DNA of 64,000 nucleotides from Thalassomonas sp. RHCl1 (GCF_947387555.1 NZ_CANDNZ010000001.1:310001-374000), one strand, 5' to 3'. Shown: positions 46,916 to 58,870, numbered from the stretch's first letter. Translations and numbers: made by a program. Notes: generated by a model from the sequence alone, not told the origin.

Positions 46916-49477
46916 TTACAGCTGTTCCTTGAGGTTAAAGAGTAAATCCAGTGCCTGTCTGGGGCTTAAGTCATTAATATCTGTGGCGGCTAAAGTATCG
47001 ATCACCGGGTGGTTATTATCCATCAGCGGCAGCTGCTCGAAGCTGGCCTCGGTTGCGGGCAATATCGAGGGCGCCTGCTGATTTTCCAGTTCGCTCAATC
47101 TTTGTTTCGCCCTGTGGATCACGGTTTTCGGCACCCCGGCAAGCTGAGCTACCTGCAAGCCGAAACTCTTGCTGGCGGCCCCTTCCTGCACTGCATGCAT
47201 AAAAATAATATTGTCGTTATGTTCAACCGCATCCAGGTGCACATTGGCCAGGCTGGGGATTTGTTCGGCCAGCAGGGTCAGTTCGAAATAATGGCTGGCA
47301 AACAGGGTAAAGGCGCGGGTTTTATTGGCGAGCATTTCGGCGCAGGCCCAGGCCAGGGATAAACCGTCATAGGTACTGGTGCCGCGGCCGATTTCATCGA
47401 GCAAGACCAGGCTTTTATCTGTGGCATTATGGAGAATATTGGCGGTTTCCGTCATTTCTACCATAAAGGTCGAGCGGCCGCTGGCGAGATCGTCGGAGGC
47501 GCCGATACGGGTGAAAATGCGATCCACCATGCCGATTTTGGCCGTGCTGGCCGGTACATAACAGCCGATATGGGCCAAGAGTACGATTAAGGCGGTTTGG
47601 CGCATATAGGTTGATTTACCGCCCATGTTCGGGCCGGTAATGATCAGCATTTTCCTGTCCTGGTTTAAGGCAACCGGGTTGGCGATAAAGGCATCTTCCG
47701 TCATTTGCTCTACTACCGGGTGGCGGCCGGCTTCTATTTCGACCCCGGGTTTGTCGCTTAAGACAGGTTTGACATAATTTAAGGTTTCCGCTCTTTCGGC
47801 GAAGGTATTAAGGACGTCCAGCTCTGCCAGGCCCTGGGCCAGCTGTTGTAATTGCGCCAGTTCCGGCAAGACTTTGTCGAAAAGCTCGTCGTATAAGCGT
47901 TTTTCCAGCGCCAGGAATTTACTCTGGGCGCTGAGTACGGTTTCTTCGTGCTGCTTCAGCTCTTCGGTAATATAACGTTCGTTGTTTTTCAGGGTCTGGC
48001 GGCGGATATATTCCGGCGGCACATCGCCGGAGGAGGCGCGGCCCACTTCGATAAAGAAGCCGTGCACCTTGTTATAGCCGACTTTCAGGCTGTGGATGCC
48101 GGTGCGGGCTTTTTCCCTTTCCTCTATTTGGGCGAGGAAGTCGGTGGCGCCGTCGCTTAAATCCCTTAACCTGTCCAGCTCCTGGTGATAACCGGGAGCA
48201 ATTACGCCGCCGTCGCGGATCAGTACCGGCGGATTGTCGACTATCGCCTGTTCCAGCAAGTGCTGGATTTGCGGCATAGGCTTAGTATCCCGTGCCAGTT
48301 GCAATAAATAATCTTTCGGGCTGACCGCCAATACCTGTTGTATTTCATCCAGTTGCTGCAGGGCATTACGCAAGCGGGCGAAATCCCGCGGCCGGGCGGA
48401 TCTTAACGCAATACGGGAGACGATACGCTCAACATCCCCTAAAGGTTTGAGCAAGTCGAAAAGCTCTTCCTGCAGGTCTTGCGCTAAGATATCGCTGATG
48501 GCATTTTGCCTGTTAGTCAGGGTACGCAGCTCCCTCAGCGGGAAGTGCAACCAGCGTTTTAACAGCCGTGATCCCATGGGGGTGGCGCTTTTATCCAAAA
48601 TGGCTGCCAGGGTATTTTCCTGGCCGCCGGAGAGATTGATGGTTAATTCCAGGTTACGCCGGGTGGCGGCATCGAGCACTACCCCGGTGGCGGAAGACTC
48701 GCTGATAATGGCGCGGATATGGGGCAGGGCGGTGCGCTGGCTGTCTTTGACATATTGGAACAGGCAGCCGGCGGCGGCCAGGCCACGGGTTTGCTCGCTC
48801 ACGCCAAAACCCGATAGTTCCTTGGTGCCAAATTGTTTGTTGAGTAATTTTACCGCGGTATCGAGATCGTATTCCCAGTCGGGGCGACGGCGCAGGCCCT
48901 TTCTGTGGTCGATTAACGCCATTTCGGAGAAAGACTCGGGATAAAGCAATTCTGCCGGCGATAAACGTTGTAATTCTGCCTGTAACTGTTCGCTGCTTCT
49001 GGGCTCGGTTAAGACAAAGCGACCGCTGGTCATGTCGAGATAAGCTAAACCAAAGCCCTGAGCCGTTTCGGCGATGGCGACAATCAGGTTATCCTGCCGG
49101 TCCGATAATAATGCCTCGTCGCTGACGGTACCCGGGGTGACGACTTTTACTACTTTACGCTCTACCGGGCCTTTGCTGGTAGCGGGATCGCCAATTTGCT
49201 CACAAAGGGCCACCGACTCACCCAGCTGGACTAATTTTGCCAGATAAGTTTCCACCGCATGATAAGGTACCCCCGCCATAGGGATGGCATTGCCGCCGGA
49301 TTTGCCCCGGGCGGTGAGGGAGATATCTAATAAATCCGAGGCTTTTTTGGCATCGTCGAAAAACAACTCATAAAAATCTCCCATGCGGTAGAACACCAAT
49401 ATATGGGGAAACTCAGCTTTAATGGTCAGATACTGGCGCATCATCGGGGTATGGGAGGAAAAATCTGTCGTCGTCAT
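46916..49477 (-). CDS. mutS: DNA mismatch repair protein MutS
   Basis: An 853-residue mismatch-recognition ATPase. The mismatch-binding Phe-X-Glu is in [13 protein letters not shown] near residue 35; Walker A is [13 protein letters not shown] (about 615-627), with [12 protein letters not shown] as Walker B/D loop. The helix-turn-helix end [17 protein letters not shown] matches the family. It is divergent from recA, with the SOS box between them, a common gammaproteobacterial layout. Confidence 0.97.
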   Translation of the reverse strand: MTTTDFSSHTPMMRQYLTIKAEFPHILVFYRMGDFYELFFDDAKKASDLLDISLTARGKSGGNAIPMAGVPYHAVETYLAKLVQLGESVALCEQIGDPATSKGPVERKVVKVVTPGTVSDEALLSDRQDNLIVAIAETAQGFGLAYLDMTSGRFVLTEPRSSEQLQAELQRLSPAELLYPESFSEMALIDHRKGLRRRPDWEYDLDTAVKLLNKQFGTKELSGFGVSEQTRGLAAAGCLFQYVKDSQRTALPHIRAIISESSATGVVLDAATRRNLELTINLSGGQENTLAAILDKSATPMGSRLLKRWLHFPLRELRTLTNRQNAISDILAQDLQEELFDLLKPLGDVERIVSRIALRSARPRDFARLRNALQQLDEIQQVLAVSPKDYLLQLARDTKPMPQIQHLLEQAIVDNPPVLIRDGGVIAPGYHQELDRLRDLSDGATDFLAQIEEREKARTGIHSLKVGYNKVHGFFIEVGRASSGDVPPEYIRRQTLKNNERYITEELKQHEETVLSAQSKFLALEKRLYDELFDKVLPELAQLQQLAQGLAELDVLNTFAERAETLNYVKPVLSDKPGVEIEAGRHPVVEQMTEDAFIANPVALNQDRKMLIITGPNMGGKSTYMRQTALIVLLAHIGCYVPASTAKIGMVDRIFTRIGASDDLASGRSTFMVEMTETANILHNATDKSLVLLDEIGRGTSTYDGLSLAWACAEMLANKTRAFTLFASHYFELTLLAEQIPSLANVHLDAVEHNDNIIFMHAVQEGAASKSFGLQVAQLAGVPKTVIHRAKQRLSELENQQAPSILPATEASFEQLPLMDNNHPVIDTLAATDINDLSPRQALDLLFNLKEQL

Positions 49478-49745
49478 TGCTCTTGGATTATTTGTTAACT
49501 GGCATTAAATATGCGGGAAATTATTTGCCGGGAATTATGCCACAGCCTCAGGGGAGAATCTTTAGTTATTACCAGGCAGATTGCCTTAAATTATTTATCC
49601 AGTAAAAACACCTGTATAAAAACACTGTGGCTGTGTTATCAACAAGAGGGGAGTCATTAAAAGATGAAAATAATTTTACTTTATTAACAGCGCGTTAGTT
49701 CGGTTTTGCCCACTAAGGATGAATTTAAATCACGAAAGGACTTGA

Positions 49746-49765
49746 TACTGTACGACTATACAGTA
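49746..49765 (+). promoter_or_regulatory. LexA (SOS) box of recA
   Basis: TACTGTACGACTATACAGTA is an almost ideal LexA operator (TACTG-N10-CAGTA), 51 bases before recA. It indicates LexA-controlled recA and lies within the mutS-recA gap. Confidence 0.92.
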
Positions 49766-49815
49766 TACTGGCGTCATTGAAACAGATTAAACCTATCGTA
49801 ATTGTGGAGCGATAA

Positions 49816-50844
49816 ATGGACGATAACAAAGAAAAAGCACTTTCAGCAGCGTTAAGCCAGATTGAACGTCAGTTTGGTAAAGGCTCAATCATGAAACTGG
49901 GTGAAAACCGCAGCATGGAAGTCGAAACTATTTCTACCGGATCCCTGGGTCTGGATGTCGCCTTAGGTGCCGGTGGCTTGCCTTTAGGACGTGTTGTTGA
50001 AATTTACGGTCCGGAATCAAGTGGTAAAACCACGTTAACCCTGGAAGTGATTGCCGAAGCCCAGCGTAACGGTAAAATTTGTGCTTTCGTTGATGCCGAA
50101 CACGCCCTTGACCCGATTTATGCTGAAAAACTCGGTGTTAACATCAATGATCTTTTAGTGTCTCAGCCGGATACCGGTGAGCAGGCTCTAGAGATTTGTG
50201 ACATGTTAACCCGCTCCGGTGCTATCGATGTTATCGTGGTCGACTCGGTGGCGGCTTTAACGCCGAAAGCGGAAATCGAAGGAGACATGGGTGACTCTCA
50301 CATGGGTTTACAGGCCCGTATGTTATCCCAGGCGATGCGTAAGTTAACCGGTAACCTGAAGCAGTCAAATACTATGCTGATCTTCATCAACCAAATCCGG
50401 ATGAAAATTGGTGTGATGTTCGGTAGCCCGGAAACCACCACAGGTGGTAATGCCTTGAAATTCTATGCTTCGGTTCGTTTAGATATCCGTCGTATCGGTG
50501 CGGTGAAAAGCGGCGATGAAATTGTCGGTAACGAAACCCGGGTTAAGGTGGTTAAAAACAAAATTGCGCCGCCGTTTAAACAAGTGGAATTCCAAATCCT
50601 TTACGGTGAAGGCATCAACAACCTGGGCGAATTAATCGACCTGGGCGTACAGCACAAAATGGTAGAAAAAGCCGGTGCCTGGTACAGCTATAACGGTGAG
50701 CGTATTGGTCAGGGTAAAGCAAATGCCACTAAATATTTGGATCAGCACCCGGAAATGGCCCAGGAAATTGACGGCCGCCTGCGCGAGTTGTTGTTAACCA
50801 GACCTGTTGACAGCGAAGCTCAGGAAGAAAACGCTACTGAGTAA
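49816..50844 (+). CDS. recA: Recombinase RecA
   Basis: A 342-residue RecA. Walker A is GPESSGKTT (about residues 67-75), loop L2 lies in the [17 protein letters not shown] region, and the C-terminal acidic tail is short ([10 protein letters not shown]). It promotes strand exchange and LexA self-cleavage. A LexA box precedes it and a terminator follows; recX, its usual neighbour in Escherichia coli and Vibrio, is not next to it. A 49-bp repeat array starts right after the terminator. Confidence 0.98.
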   Translation: MDDNKEKALSAALSQIERQFGKGSIMKLGENRSMEVETISTGSLGLDVALGAGGLPLGRVVEIYGPESSGKTTLTLEVIAEAQRNGKICAFVDAEHALDPIYAEKLGVNINDLLVSQPDTGEQALEICDMLTRSGAIDVIVVDSVAALTPKAEIEGDMGDSHMGLQARMLSQAMRKLTGNLKQSNTMLIFINQIRMKIGVMFGSPETTTGGNALKFYASVRLDIRRIGAVKSGDEIVGNETRVKVVKNKIAPPFKQVEFQILYGEGINNLGELIDLGVQHKMVEKAGAWYSYNGERIGQGKANATKYLDQHPEMAQEIDGRLRELLLTRPVDSEAQEENATE

Positions 50845-50885
50845 TCTAGTTGGCTGTTAAGTCAGGTAGACTAAAGCTTAATATT

Positions 50886-50912
50886 AAACCACTGCCCCGG
50901 CAGTGGTTTTTT
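50886..50912 (+). terminator. recA terminator
   Basis: AAACCACTGCC pairs with GGCAGTGGTTT around a tight C-rich loop, followed by T residues. Confidence 0.88.
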
Positions 50913-50913
50913 A

Positions 50914-51100
50914 TATACAGGATGTATGGTATGCAGTGGCTTCATGGATGAAGAAGAACTGCTATACAGGATGTATGGTATGCAGTGGCTTCATGGATGA
51001 AGAAGAACTGCTATACAGGATGTATGGCATGCAGTGGCTTCATGGATGAAGAAGAACTGCTATACAGGATGTATGGTATGCAGTGGCTTTAAGGATGCAG
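50914..51100 (+). repeat. 49-bp GGA-hairpin tandem array after recA
   Basis: Units start at 50914, 50963, 51012 and 51061 with an exact 49-bp period; the fourth is partly decayed. Each has TATACAGGATGTAT (a GGA loop on a 5-bp stem) and CTTCATGGATGAAG (a perfect 4-bp stem with ATGGAT loop closed by C-G), the latter inside an outer GCAGT...ACTGC stem. This gives four CAGGATG and three CATGGATG motifs on the recA strand. These are exact CsrB-repeat and CANGGANG forms. No dedicated promoter or terminator was found. Protein-binding is inference. Confidence 0.85.
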
Positions 51101-51210
51101 AAGCATTTTGATGGCCTGAATTTACCGGTCCTGACCCGCGACATTTAATCCTCCATTTCCTATGCTGATTTATAATTTATCTAACAGTAAGAGAATAAAA
51201 TAACTTATTT

Positions 51211-51242
51211 GGACGTCTAAACGTTTAGATGTTGACATTTCT
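51211..51242 (+). promoter_or_regulatory. MetJ operator (tandem met boxes) upstream of metA
   Basis: Consecutive 8-bp boxes GGACGTCT, AAACGTTT, AGATGTTG and ACATTTCT match the MetJ consensus AGACGTCT with decreasing quality. The site lies 60-91 bases before the metA start, so MetJ with S-adenosylmethionine should repress metA and the linked metH. Confidence 0.82.
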
Positions 51243-51301
51243 AGAGTTCCAAGTCACATTAGACACTTTATATCTTAGTGTTCTTGTTTAGGTTGATAGT
51301 T

Positions 51302-52243
51302 ATGCCCATTAAAATTCCGGATCAGTTACCTGCTTTGTCCATTCTTGATAATGAGAATATCTTTGTGATGTCAGAGCACAGGGCGGTAAACCAGGATATC
51401 CGTCCGATGGAAGTGGCGATACTCAACCTGATGCCGAATAAAATCGCCACCGAAGTACAAATTCTGCGTATGCTGGCCAATACCCCGTTGCAGATCAATG
51501 TTGAATTTGTCCGCATCCATGCCGACGAGTCCAGACATACCCCTAAGGAACATCTGGATAATTTCTACCGCCTGTTTGATGATATCAAGGACAAGCAATA
51601 CGATGGCCTGATCATCACCGGGGCGCCGCTGGCGCTGCTGGATTATCAGCAAGTAACTTTCTGGGACAAGATTTGCGAGGTTTTTGACTGGGCGGAGAAA
51701 AATGTTACTTCCACCATGTTTTCCTGCTGGGCCGCCCATGCCGCCCTGTATCACCATTACGGCATTAATCGCCACCTGCGTGAGCATAAGCTTTCCGGGG
51801 TTTATAACCATAGTCCGCTGGATGCCAGGGAGCAGTTGACCCGGGGGTTTGATGAAAGTTTCAAAGTGCCGCATTCCCGCTATGGTTATATCAGCAAAGA
51901 AGACTATCTTTCCATTCCGGGGTTGAAAATCCTGGCAGAATCAGATGCTGCCGGCGTCTACCTGGCGGCCAGTGAAAACAAGCAGCAGGTTTATCTGACC
52001 GGGCACCCGGAATATGATGCCAGCACTTTGGCTGAGGAATATCAAAGGGATCTGCAGGCGGATTTAGCGCCAACAATACCTGAGTTTTATTTCCCGGAAA
52101 ATGATCCCGGCAAGTCGCCGCAGAGCACCTGGCGCAGTCACGGCAGTTTACTGTTTACCAACTGGCTCAATTACTACGTTTATCAAATTACACCTTATAA
52201 ATTGGATGCCGATAATATCCAGGCCATCCACCCGGGAGTTTAA
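51302..52243 (+). CDS. metA: Homoserine O-succinyltransferase (MetA)
   Basis: A 313-residue homoserine acyltransferase, first step of methionine synthesis from homoserine. The nucleophile is C142 in [10 protein letters not shown], and [13 protein letters not shown] carries further active-site residues. Whether the acyl group is succinyl or acetyl cannot be read safely, although gammaproteobacterial MetA is usually succinyl. [11 protein letters not shown] from ATG 51302 is the normal start. It forms a two-gene operon with metH under the MetJ site. Confidence 0.93.
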   Translation: MPIKIPDQLPALSILDNENIFVMSEHRAVNQDIRPMEVAILNLMPNKIATEVQILRMLANTPLQINVEFVRIHADESRHTPKEHLDNFYRLFDDIKDKQYDGLIITGAPLALLDYQQVTFWDKICEVFDWAEKNVTSTMFSCWAAHAALYHHYGINRHLREHKLSGVYNHSPLDAREQLTRGFDESFKVPHSRYGYISKEDYLSIPGLKILAESDAAGVYLAASENKQQVYLTGHPEYDASTLAEEYQRDLQADLAPTIPEFYFPENDPGKSPQSTWRSHGSLLFTNWLNYYVYQITPYKLDADNIQAIHPGV

Positions 52244-52244
52244 T

Positions 52245-55200
52245 ATGAAGCAGTCTGACTCTTTTGATTTATTTTCACAGCAACTAAGCAGCAGGATTTT
52301 AATTCTCGATGGCGCCATGGGCACTATGATCCAGGCGTATAAGCTCGAAGAGCAGGATTACCGCGGCCAGCGCTTTGCCGACTGGCACTGTGACGTTAAG
52401 GGCAATAATGATCTGCTGGTACTCACCCAGCCGGACATTATCCGGGATATTCACCGCGAATACCTGGAAGCCGGGGCGGATATCCTGGAAACCAATACCT
52501 TTAATGCCACCACAATCGCCATGGATGATTATGAGATGGCGGATATCAGCGCAGAAATCAATAAGGTGGCGGCGCAGCTGGCGCGAGAGGTGGCGGATGA
52601 GTATAACCGCAAGACTCCGGATAAGCCCAGGTTTGTCGCCGGGGTGCTCGGGCCGACCAACCGTACCTGCTCAATATCGCCGGATGTTAACGATCCCGCT
52701 TTTCGTAATGTCACCTTTGAGCAGTTAAAAGCCGCTTATATAGAATCTACCCTGGCCCTGATTGAAGGGGGCAGTGATATTATTCTTATCGAAACCATCT
52801 TCGATACTCTTAATGCCAAGGCGGCTATTTTTGCGGTGGAAGAAGCCTTTGAGCAGCTGAACCTGCGCCTGCCGGTGATGATTTCCGGCACTATTACCGA
52901 TGCATCCGGCCGGACCCTGTCCGGGCAAACCACGGAAGCTTTTTATAACTCCCTGCGCCATGCCAAGCCGATTTCTTTTGGCCTGAACTGTGCCTTGGGG
53001 CCGGTGGAATTACGTCAGTATGTTGAAGAGCTCAGCCGCATCAGCGATGTTGCGGTTTCTGCCCACCCCAATGCCGGTTTGCCCAATGCCTTTGGCGAAT
53101 ATGATTTCTCGGTTGAGGACATGAACAATCATGTCAAAGAATGGGCGCAGTCGGGGTTTTTAAACATTATCGGCGGCTGCTGCGGCACCACACCCGAGCA
53201 TATTAAAGGCATGCTGGAATCGGTAGAGGGCATGAAACCCAGAGAAATCAAAGCCCGTGATATTAGCTGTCGCCTTTCCGGTCTGGAAGCCTTAAACATT
53301 GCCGGCGACAGCTTATTCGTCAATGTCGGCGAGCGTACCAATGTTACCGGCTCGGCGATTTTTAAACGTTTGATCACCGAAGAAAATTATGACCAGGCCA
53401 TAGCCGTGGCGCTGCAGCAGGTGGAAAACGGCGCCCAGATCATAGATATCAATATGGATGAAGGCATGCTGGACTCAAAAGCGGCCATGGTGCGTTTCTT
53501 GAACTTGATCGCCGGTGAGCCGGATATCGCCAAGGTGCCGATCATGATCGACTCTTCCAAATGGGATATCCTCGAAGCGGGGCTGCAATGCATTCAGGGT
53601 AAGGGCATAGTGAACTCCATCAGCCTAAAAGAAGGTGAAGAAATCTTCCGCAGGCAGGCGAAACTATTACGCCGTTACGGTGCTGCCGTGATTGTGATGG
53701 CTTTTGATGAAGTCGGCCAGGCGGATACCCGGGTGCGTAAGTTTGAAATTTGCCAGCGCGCCTATCATATCCTGGTGGATGAGATTGGTTTCCCGCCGGA
53801 AGATATTATTTTCGACCCCAACATTTTTGCCGTGGCCACAGGCATCGAAGAGCATAATAACTATGCCCTCGACTTTATCGAAGCGGTGGCAGATATTAAA
53901 GAAAACCTGCCTCATGCCATGATCTCCGGCGGTGTTTCCAATGTCTCTTTCTCTTTTCGGGGCAATAACCCGGTACGTGAAGCCATACATGCGGTATTTT
54001 TATATCATGCCATTAAAAACGGCATGGATATGGGCATAGTTAATGCCGGCCAGCTCGCCATCTATTCTGATATTCCGGATAACCTGCGCCTGGCGGTAGA
54101 AGATGTTATTCAAAACAGCGATGACGGTGCAACCGAACGCCTGTTGGAAGTAGCGGAAGCTTTCCGCGGTCAGGGGGGCAGTAAAAGCTCGGCGGTGGAT
54201 TTAAGCTGGCGGGAATTGCCGGTTAATAAGCGTTTGGAACATGCCCTGGTTAAAGGCATCAATGAATTCATCGTGGAAGATACCGAAGCGGCCCGCCTTG
54301 AAGCCGACCGGCCTTTGGATGTAATTGAAGGGCCGCTGATGGATGGTATGAATATCGTCGGCGACCTGTTTGGTGCCGGGGAAATGTTTTTGCCCCAGGT
54401 GGTGAAATCCGCCCGGGTGATGAAGCAGGCGGTGGCTTATCTTAATCCCTTTATTGAGGCGGAGAAAACCGAAGTCAGCTCCAACGGTAAAGTACTGCTG
54501 GCCACGGTGAAAGGGGATGTGCACGATATCGGTAAGAATATTGTCGGCGTGGTGCTGCAGTGTAATAACTATGACATTATCGATCTCGGGGTGATGGTCT
54601 CCTGTGAAGAGATTTTACGGGTGGCCCGTGAGGAGAAGGTTGATATCATCGGCCTGTCCGGCTTGATCACCCCGTCACTGGATGAAATGGTGCATGTTGC
54701 CAAAGAGATGAAGCGCCAGGACTTTAACCTGCCGCTGTTAATTGGCGGGGCCACCACCTCAAAGGCCCATACCGCGGTGAAAATTGAGCCCCAATACCAG
54801 CACCCTGTGGTGTATGTGCCGAATGCCTCGCGCTCGGTTTCCGTGGTTACCAGCTTATTGTCGGATGAATTACGGCCGGCATTTATGGCGCGCCAGACGG
54901 ATGAATATCAGCGGGTGCGTGAGCGCCATTATAAAAAAGGCCCGCGCTCGAGTTTAGTGTCGCTGGAACAGGCGCGGGAGAATGCGACGCCGCTCAGCTT
55001 TGAGCAGTATCAGCCGAAAACCCCGAATAAGCTTGGCGTTACCGTACTCGATGAACTGGACTTAACCGAGATCCGAAATTTTATCGACTGGACGCCGTTT
55101 TTTATGACCTGGCAGCTCTCAGGTAAATATCCGAAAATTCTTGAGCATGAGCTTATCGGTGAAGAAGCCAGGAAACTCTTTAACGATGCCAATGCCATGC

Positions 55201-55937
55201 TTGATGATTTGATCAATAACAGCAAGGTTAAAGCCAAAGCGGTTTTTGGTTTATTCCCGGCGTTACGGGAGCAAGATGATTTAATTCTGTATCAGGATGA
55301 TAGCCGCTCAGAGCAGCTGATGAGATTACATCAATTGCGCCAGCAAAGTAAGAAACCGGCCGGCCAATACAATCGCTGCTTATCGGATTATGTGGCCGAT
55401 AAAACCTCAGGTATTAACGATTATGTCGGCGCTTTTGCGGTTTCTGCCGGTTTTGGTGTCGATGAACTGGTGAAGGTCTATGATGAGAACCATGATGCCT
55501 ATAACAGTATTTTGCTAAAAGCGGTAGCGGATCGCCTGGCTGAAGCCAGTGCCGAATATCTGCATATGAAGATACGCACCGAGTACTGGGGTTATGCGCC
55601 GGATGAAGCTTTGGATAATGAAGCGCTTATTCGTGAGCAATACCAGGGCATACGCCCGGCGCCGGGTTATCCTGCCTGCCCCGAGCATACCGAAAAAGGC
55701 CTGTTATGGGAGCTGCTCAATGTCGAAGAAAATATCGGCATGCAACTTACCTCAAGTTATGCCATGTGGCCGGGGGCTGCAGTGAGCGGCTGGTACTTTG
55801 CCCATCCGGATGCCAAATACTTTGCGGTGGCCAAAGTGGCCAAAGACCAGGTACTCGATTATGCGGCGCGTAAAGAGATGACCTTGCCGCAAGCCGAGCG
55901 CTGGCTGGCGGCGAATCTGGATTATGAACCTGAGTAG
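52245..55937 (+). CDS. metH: Cobalamin-dependent methionine synthase
   Basis: A 1230-residue four-module enzyme. The homocysteine domain has zinc cysteines in GLNCALGP and [10 protein letters not shown] (about 250-320). The folate domain includes [11 protein letters not shown] (about 350), the B12 domain has [15 protein letters not shown] with the axial His (about 757-771), and a SAM-activation domain ends it. It methylates homocysteine using methyltetrahydrofolate. The ATG lies one base after the metA stop with GGGAG 8 bases upstream, so it is in the metA operon and needs vitamin B12; no cobalamin riboswitch was seen. Confidence 0.96.
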   Translation: MKQSDSFDLFSQQLSSRILILDGAMGTMIQAYKLEEQDYRGQRFADWHCDVKGNNDLLVLTQPDIIRDIHREYLEAGADILETNTFNATTIAMDDYEMADISAEINKVAAQLAREVADEYNRKTPDKPRFVAGVLGPTNRTCSISPDVNDPAFRNVTFEQLKAAYIESTLALIEGGSDIILIETIFDTLNAKAAIFAVEEAFEQLNLRLPVMISGTITDASGRTLSGQTTEAFYNSLRHAKPISFGLNCALGPVELRQYVEELSRISDVAVSAHPNAGLPNAFGEYDFSVEDMNNHVKEWAQSGFLNIIGGCCGTTPEHIKGMLESVEGMKPREIKARDISCRLSGLEALNIAGDSLFVNVGERTNVTGSAIFKRLITEENYDQAIAVALQQVENGAQIIDINMDEGMLDSKAAMVRFLNLIAGEPDIAKVPIMIDSSKWDILEAGLQCIQGKGIVNSISLKEGEEIFRRQAKLLRRYGAAVIVMAFDEVGQADTRVRKFEICQRAYHILVDEIGFPPEDIIFDPNIFAVATGIEEHNNYALDFIEAVADIKENLPHAMISGGVSNVSFSFRGNNPVREAIHAVFLYHAIKNGMDMGIVNAGQLAIYSDIPDNLRLAVEDVIQNSDDGATERLLEVAEAFRGQGGSKSSAVDLSWRELPVNKRLEHALVKGINEFIVEDTEAARLEADRPLDVIEGPLMDGMNIVGDLFGAGEMFLPQVVKSARVMKQAVAYLNPFIEAEKTEVSSNGKVLLATVKGDVHDIGKNIVGVVLQCNNYDIIDLGVMVSCEEILRVAREEKVDIIGLSGLITPSLDEMVHVAKEMKRQDFNLPLLIGGATTSKAHTAVKIEPQYQHPVVYVPNASRSVSVVTSLLSDELRPAFMARQTDEYQRVRERHYKKGPRSSLVSLEQARENATPLSFEQYQPKTPNKLGVTVLDELDLTEIRNFIDWTPFFMTWQLSGKYPKILEHELIGEEARKLFNDANAMLDDLINNSKVKAKAVFGLFPALREQDDLILYQDDSRSEQLMRLHQLRQQSKKPAGQYNRCLSDYVADKTSGINDYVGAFAVSAGFGVDELVKVYDENHDAYNSILLKAVADRLAEASAEYLHMKIRTEYWGYAPDEALDNEALIREQYQGIRPAPGYPACPEHTEKGLLWELLNVEENIGMQLTSSYAMWPGAAVSGWYFAHPDAKYFAVAKVAKDQVLDYAARKEMTLPQAERWLAANLDYEPE

Positions 55938-55990
55938 CTGCTTTGAATAAGCCTGGCTTGAGCATAACAGGCAAATAACTTGAGATAAAA

Positions 55991-56025
55991 AATAACCCGG
56001 TGACTTGATAAGTGACCGGGTTATT
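55991..56025. terminator. Convergent terminator between metH and the DPP gene
   Basis: AATAACCCGGT pairs perfectly with ACCGGGTTATT around a 13-base loop that can extend with ACTT/AAGT. It lies between convergent genes. Confidence 0.85.
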
Positions 56026-56048
56026 TATTGCTTATTTATTTTGGCAGT

Positions 56049-58364
56049 TTAACGGCCTGTACTTGCACTGGCTTCACTGCTACTGGCAGCATTTTTACTT
56101 TCATCTTTGCTGTCCGTTTCTGCGATCGCCGGAGTGACATTAAAGTGGCGGTTAAAGAAGCCCATAATGGTATTGTTTAAATGTACTTTGACTTTTTTAC
56201 CGCGCATACTGTGTTTGCTGCCGGGATAGGTCATGAGTTCAAACACCTTGTTTTCATCCTGTAAGCTCTTGATAAGCTTAGTGGTGTTGGTAAAGAGTAC
56301 GTTGTCGTCCGCCATGCCGTGGTACACCATCAGCGGTCCCTGCAGGCCGCCAACATAAGGGAATACGCTGCTTTGCTGGTAACCGAAAGCATTGCTTTGC
56401 GGGTGGCTCAGGTAACGTTCGGTATAGTGGGTGTCATACAATAACCAGTCGGTGACCGGCGCACCGGAAACCCCGGCTTTAAAGTATTCGCCCGCTTTAA
56501 ACATGGTCATCAACGCCATATAACCGCCGTAGGAATGGCCAAAAATTCCGATGCGCTCTTTATCGACATAAGGTAAGGTATGCAGGAATTTGACCCCGGT
56601 GATCTGATCGGCAACCTCTACCACCCCTAAGTTTTCATAGATGGGGAATTCAAATGCCGTACCCCGGTAGTTTGAGCCGCGGTTATCCAGCTGATAAACA
56701 ATATAACCCTGCTGCACCATATACTGGCTCATGGCAGCCCCTTGCCATTTGTTGGTTACCCTTTGTGCGTGCGGGCCGCCGTAGACATTGACAATGACCG
56801 GGTATTTCTTCCCCGGCACCATGTTTTTAGGTTTGAATAATTTGTAATACAGGGTGGCCTTGTCGTCGTCGGATTTTAGCGAGCCAAATTCCGGCATCAC
56901 AATATCGTCGTAATAAGGTTTGATCGGGTGGCTGTCTGTTACCTGGTTTTGCTCTAGCCAGGTAATGTGCTCACCGTTGACCTGGTGTAAACTCACCTGC
57001 TGTGGTGTCTGGATATTGGAAAACTTGTCGATATAACTGCGGTTATCCCGTGAAAATACTATGCTGTGGAAACCATTGCGTTTGGTGACCCGTACCACGT
57101 GTTCAGGGGCTTTGCCGTCCAGCGGCACCTTATATAAATGTCTTTCCAGCGGGGTATCCGCGCGACCGGTAAAATATACCCAGCCATTTTCTTCATCGAC
57201 ACTTTTTAGGGAATCCACTACCCAGTCGCCTTTGCTGAGCTGGGCGATAAGCTCCCCTTTGATATTGAAGTGATAAAGGTGTTTAAAACCGTCACGCTCC
57301 GAGGCCCAGATAAAAGATTTGGCATCTTTTAAAAATTTCAGGTCGTGGTGCAGGTTTATCCAGTGATCTGAGGTTTCCGTTAACAAGGTTTTTTGTTTGC
57401 GGCTTTTCAGATTATAGAGGTTAAGCTTAAGGGTCTTCTGATCCCGGCTTTGCCACTGGTAGGACAGGCTTTTACTGTTAGGCAGCCACTTTACCCGCGG
57501 CAGGTAAATGTTTTGTTCTTTACCTGTGTCGATAAAGCGGATGTCCTGATCTTCCAAGTCTACCGTTGCCAGTTGGATCTTGACATTGTTGCTGCCGGTG
57601 GCGGGATATCTTTGTTCGATCAGTTTAATTTCTTCGGCATAAATCTCATTGCGGATCACGGTTTGTACCGGAGATTCGTCTACCCGTAAAAAAGCGATAT
57701 GCTTTTCATTCGGTGACCACCAGTAGCCGGTCATACGGTCCATTTCTTCCTGGGCAACAAATTCTGCCATGCCGTTTTTAATGGTGTCTTTGCCGTCTTT
57801 GGTCAGGCGGATTTCTTTGCCGCTTTTGATATTGATGGCATAAATATTCTGCTCGCGGATAAAAGAGACGTAATTGCCCTTGGGAGAGAATTTGACATCG
57901 GTTTCAAATGCCGCGGTTTTGGTCAGCCGTTTTGAGGTTTTGCTGGCCAGATCGTAATGATAAATATCACCGTTAAGGGGGAACAATAAGGCAGTGCCGT
58001 CTTTTGAGAAAGTATACTCCATGATCCCCTGACCATAGATGCGCTGGCGCTCACGCCGGGCTTTTTCTTCATCGGAAAGCACTTCCTCACCGCTGAATAA
58101 TTCCTGGGAATCCACCAGTAATTTATTTTCCTTACTGGTCAGGTTATATTCCCAGAGATCATAACGGTTTAAATCTTCGGTTTTTCCCTGAAGGTAAGTG
58201 ACCCGGTTGCCGTCGGGAGAAAAACTTAATGATTTCGGGCTTGGACCGTCTAATGACGGTGAGCTGTAGATCCTTTCTATGCTTAACTGTTCCGCATGCA
58301 GACTTTGCATACCGGCGAGGGATAAAGTCGACGCGATTAAAGCCGTTTTTAGTATATTTTTCAT
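56049..58364 (-). CDS. Secreted dipeptidyl-peptidase IV-like S9 peptidase
   Basis: A 771-residue exported serine peptidase. A signal peptide (LIASTLSLAGMQSLHA, about 24 residues), a beta-propeller (about 40-500) with the DPP-IV Glu segment EEMDRMTGYWWSPN (near 200), then an alpha/beta-hydrolase with S611 in GHSYGGY, Asp in HGMADDNVLF and H718 in SKHSMRG. It should release dipeptides from peptides after a Pro or Ala in position 2, in periplasm or outside. The C-terminal 25 residues are Ser/Ala/Lys-rich. It is monocistronic and convergent with metH. Confidence 0.92.
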   Translation of the reverse strand: MKNILKTALIASTLSLAGMQSLHAEQLSIERIYSSPSLDGPSPKSLSFSPDGNRVTYLQGKTEDLNRYDLWEYNLTSKENKLLVDSQELFSGEEVLSDEEKARRERQRIYGQGIMEYTFSKDGTALLFPLNGDIYHYDLASKTSKRLTKTAAFETDVKFSPKGNYVSFIREQNIYAINIKSGKEIRLTKDGKDTIKNGMAEFVAQEEMDRMTGYWWSPNEKHIAFLRVDESPVQTVIRNEIYAEEIKLIEQRYPATGSNNVKIQLATVDLEDQDIRFIDTGKEQNIYLPRVKWLPNSKSLSYQWQSRDQKTLKLNLYNLKSRKQKTLLTETSDHWINLHHDLKFLKDAKSFIWASERDGFKHLYHFNIKGELIAQLSKGDWVVDSLKSVDEENGWVYFTGRADTPLERHLYKVPLDGKAPEHVVRVTKRNGFHSIVFSRDNRSYIDKFSNIQTPQQVSLHQVNGEHITWLEQNQVTDSHPIKPYYDDIVMPEFGSLKSDDDKATLYYKLFKPKNMVPGKKYPVIVNVYGGPHAQRVTNKWQGAAMSQYMVQQGYIVYQLDNRGSNYRGTAFEFPIYENLGVVEVADQITGVKFLHTLPYVDKERIGIFGHSYGGYMALMTMFKAGEYFKAGVSGAPVTDWLLYDTHYTERYLSHPQSNAFGYQQSSVFPYVGGLQGPLMVYHGMADDNVLFTNTTKLIKSLQDENKVFELMTYPGSKHSMRGKKVKVHLNNTIMGFFNRHFNVTPAIAETDSKDESKNAASSSEASASTGR

Positions 58365-58870
58365 GTATAAACCGTAATTGGGGTTCTGATTTGCCAGCGG
58401 CTTGCCTGTGTCGGGAACAGGCAGGGCAAAAATTATTTTTTAAATTCCTTAAATAGTAACAAAAACTGCCGCCAATAGCAGTGATCAAGAATGTAAATTT
58501 GTTGCAAGATATAACTTTTTACGGCAAAGGCCTTTTGCGAATGATGAAGATATAAATGTCTCCCGGTTGTTGTCGTGACAGCGTCAAGAATTTGAACCTT
58601 ATGCTGTTGGCTCATATTAAACGAAAGAAAACAGGAGAAAGTGATTGTTTTTTATGGCTGTTTTGCTGAAGGGCAAAGCGCTCAGGCTTGCTGGCCAAGG
58701 CTGCTGCGAGGGGGGCTGTATAGTGAAATAACCTTTGCTATTATTTAACTAAAAGGGCGTAAAAATTGCTTAGCTTTATTTTGCTTACTTTTTAACGAAT
58801 CAAATTATAATTAGTTTATGGTGTTAACCTGAATAAGCATTTGTTCCATTATGATGATATATAAGCGTAA
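58365..58870. other. Intergenic region, no gene seen
   Basis: A 506-base AT-rich gap between divergent genes (the DPP-IV-like and PilZ genes). Short frames are present (for example 35 codons from GTG 58641 close to an AGGAG), but spacing and composition do not support them. Both promoters should be here. Confidence 0.5.

Noticed and set aside
50914-51100. CRISPR array
   Set aside because: The whole unit repeats; there are no unique spacers and no cas genes. The same applies to the 142-bp and 101-bp arrays.
51243-51301. Cobalamin or SAM riboswitch before metA-metH
   Set aside because: No B12-box or SAM-aptamer pattern was seen; tandem MetJ boxes explain the control.
58433-58615. 60-residue minus-strand frame upstream of the DPP-IV-like gene
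   Set aside because: Biased, low-complexity-like composition, no ribosome-binding site, and it lies in an AT-rich promoter region.
58641-58748. 35-codon plus-strand frame starting at GTG
   Set aside because: The AGGAG is only 3 bases from the start and the sequence has no protein-like pattern.
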